26,250 nt of DNA, taken from an uncultured bacterium (lineage in GTDB: Bacteria; Vulcanimicrobiota; Xenobia; Xenobiales; Xenobiaceae). Below are positions 7,908 to 17,200 of the stretch, one piece after another. The stretch spans positions 1 through 26,250 of the forward strand of contig CAKUBG010000032.1 in the NCBI GenBank assembly GCA_934636825.1. The letters run 5' to 3'. Both the position numbers and the translations under genes were made by a program. The notes beneath the pieces are model-generated. The model saw only the letters and a list, made by a program, of their open reading frames with translations. It did no database searches and had not been told where the DNA came from. Each line of letters begins with the position of its first letter. Position 1 is the stretch's first letter.

Positions 7908-7990
7908 TCTACAATGGACAATGCTCTGCCCATACATTTGTACTATGTGAAGAGAATACGATTTCCTTCACGTTCCAGTCCCACTTCTTC
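7736..7990 (-). mobile_element. Probable 3' remnant of an IS200/IS605-type (tnpB) element
   Basis: The 452 nt between holA and the kinase have no intact gene. On the minus strand, CAGAATCCCC...GGGGATTCTG is a perfect 10-bp stem topped by TGGC-TTTA-GCTA, which looks like the right-end hairpin common next to tnpB genes of IS200/IS605 elements. One frame across it reads as decayed protein (GQSIVHCRELIRPVGSQ, stop, ARLINISESPGFSYGDSV) and ends at a TAA at 7782, in the manner of a TnpB C-terminus. Stops and probable frameshifts upstream mean it is dead. No transposase catalytic motif survives. The identification rests on the hairpin style and remembered tnpB tails, so it is moderate. The rest of the gap, 7991-8086, is AT-rich and featureless. 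Confidence 0.45.
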
Positions 7991-8086
7991 CCTAAATTTT
8001 TCTCTCCCTTCTTATAGTCTAATTTGTGCACATTTTTTTACAATTTTGTATTGAAGTGTATTGTTGACGCTATGACAAAAAAATAA

Positions 8087-9121
8087 TTACCTTCTGCCTA
8101 CGAGACGTAAAGTTAGTAATTGCATAGTCAATAATGGATCGCTGCCAGTCTTAAGGCGTAAATCCGCTTGGCACAAACTGTGAAAAGCATCTCTCAGATT
8201 AGCTTCTTTCCAGCTACGCAAATCTTTAAGAAGATAATTTATTTGAAAATCTCTCTTATCGCTCATTTGTTGGGCTAGACTGTTGGCATTAAAACCGTAC
8301 TTAGAAGTAATATCCAAGGCTTGAGCTAAATCGCGTAAATATTTATTGGTAAATGAAACTAAAGTCAGACTGCCTCTTTGCGCATTGTCTTCCAAAAGTG
8401 AAGCACAAACTTGCATAGCTTTTTTATAGTCTTTTTGAGTGAGAGCTTTAGTATATTCCCATACTTTTATTTCGTTACTTTGGCGTACAACCAGGCGAAC
8501 GTCTTCTGTATCGATTACTTTTTTGTCGCCAACATAAAGAGCTAATTGATCCAATTGAGAATTAAGATCGAGCAAGTTTGTGCCGGTTCTATTTTGCAAT
8601 TCCTGAGCGGCTTTAGAATCTTTAAATTTGCAACCTTTATTTTTTAGATAGAACTCTGCCCAGCGGGGAAGACTATAAGCCGAGACGTTGCAATTTATTT
8701 CTTGAGCATAATCTTGAGCCCAAGTAATCAGTTTACTTTTGGATTTTTTTGCTTCATCATGGCTGATTAAACATATGATAGTGCTACCTTCTTGCAAAGT
8801 TTCTTTGAAAGTTGCTTCAATTTTTTTTACTGTAGATTCGGTAAGGTTTTGATAAGAATGCAACTCTAAAAGCCGTTTATCGGCGAGCATGGGCAATTCG
8901 CGCAAAGCGTTTACCAATTCTGCAGTTTTTGTCGAGCTATTGCATTCCATACGCGTATAGTTAAAGTCGCCGAAATCAGCGTTTATAACAGAATCGCGCA
9001 GCAACCGCATAGTTTCAGAAATTAAATATTCGTCTCCGCCGTACAATATGTAAGCGGTCGCTTCTTTAACTTTTTTTGTCTCCAGCAAACGCATAGCGTC
9101 TTCAGCAGCATAACGAGTCAC
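8087..9121 (-). CDS. holA: DNA polymerase III subunit delta
   Basis: The delta subunit opens the beta sliding clamp within the clamp-loader complex at replication forks. The protein shows the family pattern: ILYGGDEYLISETMRLLRD at the N-terminus, the LPMLADKRLLEL segment that in delta proteins carries the beta-interacting residues, a central domain with ELQNRTGTNLLDLNSQLDQLALYVGDKKVIDTEDV, and a C-terminal helical collar with LLKDLRSWKEANLRDAFHSLCQADLRLKTG. Length is near 344 residues, normal for HolA. I prefer the GTG at 9121 because GGGG lies about 8 nt upstream; an in-frame GTG at 9133 (four residues longer) has no clear site. It lies downstream of mtnA, separated by a large palindrome. 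Confidence 0.92.
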   Translation of the reverse strand: MTRYAAEDAMRLLETKKVKEATAYILYGGDEYLISETMRLLRDSVINADFGDFNYTRMECNSSTKTAELVNALRELPMLADKRLLELHSYQNLTESTVKKIEATFKETLQEGSTIICLISHDEAKKSKSKLITWAQDYAQEINCNVSAYSLPRWAEFYLKNKGCKFKDSKAAQELQNRTGTNLLDLNSQLDQLALYVGDKKVIDTEDVRLVVRQSNEIKVWEYTKALTQKDYKKAMQVCASLLEDNAQRGSLTLVSFTNKYLRDLAQALDITSKYGFNANSLAQQMSDKRDFQINYLLKDLRSWKEANLRDAFHSLCQADLRLKTGSDPLLTMQLLTLRLVGRR

Positions 9122-9153
9122 AATGCACCCCACAGTCTCGGCGACTTACCTAT

Positions 9154-9197
9154 AGCTTCGCAACCGCCCTTTTCATAAAAAGTGCGGTTGCGAAGCT
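9154..9197 (-). repeat. 44-bp palindrome between mtnA and holA
   Basis: AGCTTCGCAACCGC (9154-9167) and GCGGTTGCGAAGCT (9184-9197) are perfect 14-bp arms. A C/T mismatch follows, then CTTTT/AAAAG (5 bp) around a 4-nt loop. No T run follows on either side, so it is not a normal terminator. It may be a processing or attenuation hairpin, or a dispersed palindromic unit. Confidence 0.6.
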
Positions 9198-9218
9198 CAA
9201 TAACTAATTGTACCGGCT

Positions 9219-10244
9219 CTATTTTTGCTCCAGTACTTTAGAAAAATCGAAAGGAGGACGGAAGACGCCTTTTTCGGTAATGATCGCTGTAATCAACTTT
9301 GCAGGAGTAACGTCAAAAGCCGGATTGGCTACTTCTATGCCCTCCGGAGCTATGCGTTTGCCTGTCATTGTTGTTAATTCCTCGGCCTTACGCTCCTCAA
9401 TAGGTATATCTTTGCCATCATGCAAATTCAAATCTATGGTAGAGTAGGGAGCGGCTACATAAAAAGGTATATTGTGTTCTTTGCAAAGCACGGCCACGCT
9501 GTAAGTACCAATTTTATTAGCCACATCGCCATTGGCGGTAATACGATCGGCTCCAACAACGGCCATATCTATTTGGCCACGTTGCATAAAATGACCGGCC
9601 ATGTTGTCACATATCAAGCGCACGGGAATATTATCCTTATGCAATTCCCAAGCTGTTAAGCGAGCGCCTTGCAAGAAAGGTCGCGTCTCATCGGCCCAAA
9701 CCATTTTGACTTTTCCCTCTTCGAAAGCCGCTCTAATTACGCCTAAAGCTGTGCCGTAATCGGCCGTAGCCAAAGCTCCGGCGTTGCAATGAGTTAAAAT
9801 GCGAGCGTTATTTGGCACTAAAGCGGCTCCATGACGTCCAATTGCTTTGCACATATTTTCGTCTTCAGTTGCTATCTCTTGCGCACGTTTAACCATAGCT
9901 TGAACTAGCGTGGCCGGATCGTCCGAATTTAACCACACTTTTTCCATCTCTTTAAGGGCCCAAAAAAGATTTACGGCTGTCGGTCTAGTTGCACCTATAA
10001 GCTTTGAGGCAGCAGCCAATTTTTCTTTTAAAGACTCAATTGGCAAAGAAGCATAATTTAAAGCCGCCAAAGCCATACCGTAGGCTGCGCTTACGCCTAT
10101 GGCTGGAGCTCCACGTACTTTCATTGTTTCTATAGCCCAGGCAATTTTTTCCGGGGTAGAGCAAGAAATCCAGTTCTCTTCGGTGGGAAGAGCAGTTTGA
10201 TCGATCAATTCGGCATGATCGCCGCACCAGATAATCGGTTTCAC
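9219..10244 (-). CDS. mtnA: S-methyl-5-thioribose-1-phosphate isomerase
   Basis: Cytosolic aldose-ketose isomerase of the methionine salvage pathway, converting methylthioribose-1-phosphate to methylthioribulose-1-phosphate. Over 341 residues it has the family signatures: VRGAPAIG (43-50), THCNAGALAT with the catalytic Cys153, WADETRPFLQGARLTAWEL (183-201) and GADRITANGD with the catalytic Asp233, followed by NKIGTYSVAVLCKEHNIPFYVAAP. These also distinguish it from eIF2B-alpha paralogues, which lack the Cys/Asp pair. Start is GTG at 10244 with AGGA 7 nt upstream. No other salvage gene (mtnB, mtnC, mtnK) is in the window. The gene lies 73 nt downstream of the acetyltransferase and may be cotranscribed with it and holA. 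Confidence 0.95.
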   Translation of the reverse strand: MKPIIWCGDHAELIDQTALPTEENWISCSTPEKIAWAIETMKVRGAPAIGVSAAYGMALAALNYASLPIESLKEKLAAASKLIGATRPTAVNLFWALKEMEKVWLNSDDPATLVQAMVKRAQEIATEDENMCKAIGRHGAALVPNNARILTHCNAGALATADYGTALGVIRAAFEEGKVKMVWADETRPFLQGARLTAWELHKDNIPVRLICDNMAGHFMQRGQIDMAVVGADRITANGDVANKIGTYSVAVLCKEHNIPFYVAAPYSTIDLNLHDGKDIPIEERKAEELTTMTGKRIAPEGIEVANPAFDVTPAKLITAIITEKGVFRPPFDFSKVLEQK

Positions 10245-10317
10245 GAAGTTGTCCTATCCTTTATTTAGTTATATTTTTAGTAACTATTCTAACTCTTATT
10301 TATAAAAAACAATAAAT

Positions 10318-10884
10318 TTAGTCTGTACATTTTTTATGCGTAGACGCTAACTTGGTGACTTGAGAGCGAAATTCGCTTTCCAACAAACTGAAAATACGTA
10401 CATCCCAATAGCGTCCGTCCAGCCAGAAGGATTCTCGTTCGGTTCCTTCTTGAACAAAACCGCATTTTGTAAACATATGGGCCGCTCTTTCGTTAAATTC
10501 TAAGACGTGTACGGTTACTCTGTGCAAGCGCAATTGTTCAAAGACAAAGCCACACAAGGCCATGACCGCTTCGCGACCGTATCCTTTGCCTCGCATAGAA
10601 GTTTCCCCCAGAATGATGCCCAATTCACAATTAGCGCAGCGTAAATCGAGATTGCGTATTTCTATATTGCCTATGTAGGCTCCGTCATTTAATTTTATGG
10701 CAAAAATCGATGTTTCCGGGTTACTGTTGGCACTGTTATACCAACCTTCCAATTCATTGAGTGACTTGGGCATGGGCAAAGCGCCGGCATAGCGGCACAA
10801 TTCCATATCATTAGCCCATTGATAATTTTTGCCCAGATCACAATGCTCTAAGGGCCAAAGACGCAATCTTTCAGCTTGAATCAT
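10318..10884 (-). CDS. GNAT family N-acetyltransferase, RimJ/RimL type
   Basis: Uses acetyl-CoA to acetylate an amine, in this subgroup often a protein N-terminus or a small molecule. The fold is clear from ERLRLWPLEHCDL at the N-terminus, FAIKLNDGAYIGNIEIRNLD, CELGIILGETSMRGKGYGREAV (the acetyl-CoA pyrophosphate loop, R/Q-x-x-G-x-G/A as RGKGYG) and LRLHRVTVHVLEFNERAAHMFTKCGFVQEG near the C-terminus. I start at ATG 10884 because AGGGG lies 8 nt upstream and 188 residues fits the family. An ATG at 10992 would add 36 residues with no ribosome site. Substrate unknown. Confidence 0.88.
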   Translation of the reverse strand: MIQAERLRLWPLEHCDLGKNYQWANDMELCRYAGALPMPKSLNELEGWYNSANSNPETSIFAIKLNDGAYIGNIEIRNLDLRCANCELGIILGETSMRGKGYGREAVMALCGFVFEQLRLHRVTVHVLEFNERAAHMFTKCGFVQEGTERESFWLDGRYWDVRIFSLLESEFRSQVTKLASTHKKCTD

Positions 10885-11236
10885 TGTTTTATCCCCTAAA
10901 AATACTTTAGATAAATTCACTAAAAAAGCTCGCTCCGACTTCTGCAAGGCGGCTCCTTCAGCCTGCTCGAGACTATTTAGCGATGAATACATTGTTTTTA
11001 TAAATAAATCTACTGAAAATAAGCGACAAAACGGCTATTTAGCCGAATTTTACGCAGTTTGTGTAGGATAAAAAAAGCTTAACACGAAGTCGGCAGAACC
11101 GTTTTATTCAGGGATGAGCATACATTTTTGTATGTGCATTGAGACGGAGCTGTGTGATCAGTTTAGTTTCGAACTGGGGTTGGAGACACAGATTCAAATC
11201 CAATTCGGAAAAAGATAATGAGGGTTTATAACTACT
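10885..11236. other. Divergent intergenic region
   Basis: 352 nt between the leftward acetyltransferase start and the rightward TPR gene. It contains two small hairpins, CGGCT/AGCCG (11032-11045) and CATACA/TGTATG around TTTT (11119-11134). No promoter with two good boxes is evident. GAGGG at 11219-11223 is the only ribosome-site-like sequence before the TPR gene and lies 13 nt from its ATG, a long spacing. Confidence 0.4.
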
Positions 11237-14200
11237 ATGGCAGAGTTGTCAGCTTCTAATTTGCAGAAATATCAAACTATGGTAAAACTGCATCCTCACG
11301 ACGCTGAGGCGTTTTTCCAACTGGGACGGGAATATCAGATAGCTGGAAACATTGGTGAAGCTGTCAAAGCTTTTCAGCAAGTTTTGCATTTGCAACCAAA
11401 TCATGCTTTAGCCTATTTGCATCGCGGTTTGCTTTTTGCCAAAAATGCCGAGTTAAAGGGGGCGTTGGAAGATTTAGAACAAGCTGTGCGTTTTGACCCT
11501 CACGTACTCAATGTCTTTACCGATCCCGTTTATTTAGCTTTTTATAGAAAAGAAGTTAAAGAAGCTTTGACTGCTTTTGAGCGTCCGGTCGCTCTCAATC
11601 CCAACGATGGTTACGCTCACTACCAGTTAGGTCGAGCCAATCGGCTTTTGGGACGTCCGGAAATTGCTTTGAAGCATCTCAACAAGGCCGTAGATGTCAA
11701 CCCTCGCCTTTGGGAAGCTCGCGAGCAAGCCGGTCTGATCTATTCTCAGTTGGGCCAGAACAAGATGGCCATTATCAATTTGCGCAAGGCCACCGAAGAC
11801 AATCCTCGCTCTGCCGAATCGCATTACCAGCTTGGCTTAATTTACGAAAAAGAGAACCAAACCGTACCTGCTATCAAGCAATTTGAAGCAGCTCATGCTT
11901 TAGATGCCAAGTGCACTAGATACTTGTTCTCTCTTGGCCGTATCAATATGAAGGCCGGCCGCTACAAGCAAGCCATGGTGCAATTCCAAAAGACCCTCAA
12001 CATTGAACCTAACAATGCTGAAGGTTATCTCTCTTTGGCTCGTTGTTGTAAAGAGGTCTACCGCCCTGACTTGGCTATGCAAATGTACGAGAAGACCGTC
12101 TCGTTGAATCCAGAGTATACCGAAGCTTGGAGTGAGTATGGTCAAATCGCCTTCCAGTTGGGCAATTGGCCTAAAGCTGTTGAAGCTATTGGAAAAGCTT
12201 TGGAGCTTGATCCTGGAGACTATGAATCTTATTTCAATTTGTCTCAAGCCTATCAGAAAATGGGCAATTTTGTCGGAGCTTCCAAAGCTCTCACTCAAGC
12301 TATCCAATTAAATCCCCGCGACAGCTATAGCTTTTATAACTTGGGATTAGTTTCCGAGAAGATGGAAAATATCGACGACGCTATCAAGGCTTTTAGTCAA
12401 GCGGTCGAATTGCAGCCGAGAAACTCACAATTTCACGTCAGCTTAGGCAAATGCTATGTCAAGCGCAGAGATGGCGAAAAAGCTATAGACGAACTAAAAG
12501 TTGCTGTAGAAATAAACCCAAATGATGTTGAAGCCCAAACTATTTTGGCCTCCGTATATCGCAAATTTGGTCAATCTGACAAAGCTATCCAAGTTTATCA
12601 GCGTATTTTGGAGTTGTCTCCCGATAATCTCGATATATACTACGAGATCGGTATGGCTTACCTAGAACTCAACGAACCCAAGTATGCTTTATTCGGCTTT
12701 AATAAAGTACTCAAAGTCAAGCCTAATGATGCCCGCAGCTTAAGAGCCGTAGGCCGTACTTATTTGCAAAAATTAAACAATTATGTAGTTGCTGTAGACT
12801 TCCTGAAGAGAGCTTTGGATGCCAAGCCAGACTACGAAGAAGCTTTGGTCGATCTCGGTGAAGCTTATATTAAGCTTGATCAGGCCGATATGGCTTTAGA
12901 ACAATATGATAAAGCTTGCAAACTTAATCCAAATAATGTGGATATCAGGTGTCGCTACGCCTCCGTACTTAGCAAAGTGGGCAAGCCTGCCGAGGCTCTT
13001 CGTGTTATTCAAGCCGTTATGGCTGCTTATCCTGAGGCCGTTGCTCCTCGTGTTACCAGAGCCCAAATCGCTATGGCCAGTGGTGATTTAGTAGAAGCTC
13101 TGGATCAATATCAGCGTTTGGTACTTATTGCGCCTAAAAATAGTACTTTCTGGTTAGAAGCTGCTCGCTTACAGGAGAAGCTTGGCTACATAGAAGAGGC
13201 CAAGAAGTCTTACTCCAAAGTTTTGAAGTTTATTCCCGAACATCCCGAAGCCACAGAACATCTGGAAAATCTCTTTGCCGTTTCCGATGTGGATAAGAGC
13301 GACGAGCGCGTAGCTGCTGTCGAGATGAAGCAAGTGGAAGAGACTGCGAAACCAAAATCCAATTTACCCCAAGAACTTGCCAAATATGTCAAAGAAGATA
13401 TGGAAAAAGGGACGGCCAATGTCTCTTCCGTGCTTTCTGCTCAAGAAATTTTCTCTCAGGGTGTTATCGCGCAAGCTACAGGCCGCTTAGAAGAAGCCAG
13501 AAGCCTCTTTATGCAAGCTATTGTGCGTGATCCTGAATATTATCCGGCTTACTTACAAACCGCTATCTCTTTAATTAACAGCGGAGATATGGAAAACGGG
13601 CGCGGATTATTGGAAAAAGGTCGGACTTTGGCTGTCGACGCCTCAGACGAAGGCCTTACCAAAATGTTTGACACCGAATTGGTCAAGCTTAAACAAGCTG
13701 AGCAAGTTGCAGTACAAACAGCTGCTCCTCAGCCTGTACGGGCTCAACAAGTTGATCAGCAAATTCCTGCTACCGACAGCTCTGTTGCTCCTGTACAGAA
13801 GGCAGAACGTCATATCGATTCAGCCAATGTGGCTGGCGAAGTGGCCGACCTTATCGACATGGGCTCAGATTTCTTGGAATTGGGCCATTACGAGAGAGCG
13901 CGTCAGCGTTTGAGTCAGGCTTTGAAGCTGGATGCTCAAAACCTCAAAGCTATTACTTTGCTTGGCGATTGCTATTTCGCCGAGAACAATACTGCCAAAG
14001 CTCGCGAGTGTTGGGAAAAAGCCAATTCCATATCTTTCACCGAGCCTACCAGTCGCAAGCTTATTTCCGTCTATATTCAAGCCGATCAAACAAATCTGGC
14101 TGTGGACGTATTACTCAAGTTGCAAGAGATGGCCGAAGACAAGGCACCTATTGCGGCCGAGATTGGCAACTTGCTCATGAAGAATATGGCCTCTACCGAA

Positions 14201-17200
14201 GAGACTGGCGATTTGGCTGCTGCTCAGGATGTACTTTTCAAATTGCGTTCTATGCAGCCTGACAATGCTTTGGTCAGTCGTGAGTTGGTACGTCTGTATC
14301 ACGAGCGAGCCGATAAAGAAGAGCAAGCAGGCAAATTTGAAGCGGCTATTTCGATCTTTGTCGAGCAATTCGATCAGGAACTCGATCAGGAAGATGCCAA
14401 AAAATCTATCCAGAGATTGTATAGTTTGCGCTCTTCCAAAGCCGAAGAAGAAGGCAATTACGAATTGGCGGTGGCTTCGCTTAGTAAGTTGGCAGCAAGT
14501 CGCTTCGCTTCTGATAATATTGCCGATGAGATCACTCGTTTGTATGTTGATTGGGCAGCCTCTTACGAAGCTGATGGCAATTACGCTGAGGCCCTTTCGC
14601 TCTTTGACAAGTTGTTAGAAACTTATCCCGGCAATAAAACTGCAGAGTCAGAAATCAGCCGTTTGGTTCAAGATTGGGCCCAAGAGCAGCTTAGCAGCGG
14701 ACAGTATGAACAAGCGATCAAAATTTACAAGAACTACGCCAAACGCAGTTTCGCTGAGCCTATCGATAAATCTATTGTGGCCGTTTACTCGCGCTGGAGT
14801 GAAGAAATGGTCGAAGATGGCATGTATAGCGACGCAGATAAATTGTTGCATCATTTGGCTAAAGAACAACCTGACAATGCTCAAGTGGCCGAATATATTG
14901 TCAACTTATCCGTTCGTTGGAGCCGTTATCTGGAAAGCGAAAATAAATTCGATGAAGCTGTCAAGATTGTACGTCAGACCCTGAACGAGTATCCTTCAGC
15001 TCAGGCTTGCGTAGACGAATTAGTTAAACTTTATGAATCCAAAACCAAGGAATTGGCTGCTGATGGTCGTTATGAAGATGCCATTAAGGCTTATAGAGGT
15101 TTAGCTTCCGAGTGCAAGAGCTCTGAGCATATTGCTAATGAGCATATTGCTCGTCTCTATAGTGCTTGGCTCAATTCTTTGGAACAGGATGGCTGTTACG
15201 AAGAGGCCATTTCTGTGGCCAAGCATTGGGCTGCCAGTGTGGCTGACGATCAAGAAGTTCGCGAGCAAGTTTCGCGCTTATATAAGTCTTGGGCCGAAAA
15301 TTATGAGAATAATGGCAGCTACTCAGAAGCGATTTCTTGCCTTTCCAAATTGGCTAAATTACAGCCTGAAGAGGTTTCCATTAAGGCTGAAATTGAACGC
15401 CTTTACAGCTATTGGGTCGATGTTAAAGAAAATGCCGACGACTTTGCCGGAGCAATTATCGCTTGTGAACATCACTATAATCACGATCCCGAGCATACAG
15501 CCAGCTTAGACAATATTAAGCGCTTATACGGATGCTGGATTCGTTATGAAGAAGCTTTGGGAGCTTATTCAGACGCTATTGATATTGTTAGACAGTTTAG
15601 AAACCGTTTCCCTGATTTGGCTGAGACGAACGAATATGAGCGTCGCATTGCTCTTACTTGGGCTGATGAGCTGGCTCAGAGTGGTGAGTACGAAGAAGCC
15701 ATTAAAGTTGTTGATGAATTGGTTGGCGATATTGGAGCCAGTGATGAATTGCAAGTGAAGTTGCGCTCCTTACATTATCGCTGGGCTGATGCTTTGGCGT
15801 TCGAAGACCATATTCAGGCCGCCGCTGCTGTTTTGGATAGTCTGGCCAAACGTGAACCCGGTTTGCAAGAAATACGCAAACGCAAGTTTACTATTTTCAG
15901 CAATAAGGCCAAAGCTTCAGAAAAAGACGGCGATTACGTGGGCGCAGTTACTATTATGCGTCGCTTCAACCAGCTTGATCCCGACTTTGAAGCTGGTGTG
16001 GCAGAGATTATACGTATTTACAAGCTGTGGTCTGAAAGTGAAGAAAAAGCCGGTCATTACGCCGAAGCTGTACAACAACTTGCCAAGTTACAGAATTTCG
16101 CTCCTGAAGCAGAAGGCTTGGAAGGTTGTTTCTTAGACGTCTACAAGAAATGGTCCGATTCATTTGTTGAGCAAGCGGCTTACCGTGAAGCCATAGATGT
16201 TATGGCTGGTATTTTGAACTATTTGCCTAAGTCGGTTGAGGCTACTGAACAAATAGTTGAGCTTTACACTCAATGGGCCAGAACTTTACTTCAAAATGAC
16301 CGTTACGAAAGCGCTGTAGCTATTTGTTGCGAGTGCGAAGATCACTATTCTGCCAAAGGCAACATAGAAGGATGTAAGATCGAGACTTACGATCGTTGGG
16401 CTCAGTCTTTAGAGAAACAGTACGAAACCAGACAAGCCATTGAAGTTTTGCGTAAACTTTTGGCTGCTGCTCCTGATTTTGCTGGAGCTAAAGATCGTCT
16501 GTCTGCTCAGCTGGTCGTTTTGGGAACGCAATTCGAAGAGGCTTCTTCAATCGAAGACGCATTGCAAGCTTTCTTGGAAGCTTTCAACCTCAATCAGAAT
16601 GAGAAAGCTAAGATTGGCTTGCACAATTGCTACTCTCAATTGGCCGAGTTAGCTCGTTTTGACGACGCTCCCGCTTTGGCTATCGAGCGTTACGAAGAAG
16701 CTCTCAAGTATAAACCTGACGATGAAAATATTGTCAATAAACTTGAGGAATTGCGCCTTGATTTGGCTGATAAGCAAGTTCGTGAAGGCGATCTTGAAGA
16801 AGCTCTGGCTTCTTACAAAGCTCAGCTGGCTATTGAGCCCGGCAATATTAGAGCTAAAGAGGCTGTGCTACAAGTCTTTAAAATTAATAGCGAAGATCCT
16901 AAAGAGGCTAAACCGTTCGGCTATATCGATTTCTACCGCAGCTTAGCTTCAGGTAAGCCTGACAGTTTCGCTTTGCAAATTCTCTTGGCGCAAGCTTATA
17001 CTGTAGTGGATAAACTTCCGTTGGCTATTGTATGCTTGCGACGTGCTCTTCGTTTGGGAGCTGGTTTGGAAGTAGTCAGCCAAATGGCTGAAGATTACGT
17101 TAAAATTGGCAAACCAGATGCTTCCATTAGACTGATAGAACAGATCGTTAGTGAAGAAAAGGCCGGTGCCGATTTAATGGCCAAGCTTATTGAATTGTAT

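Noticed and set aside
11191..11206. tRNA T-loop-like GATTCAAATCC
   Set aside because: No matching T stem, anticodon arm or acceptor stem around it.
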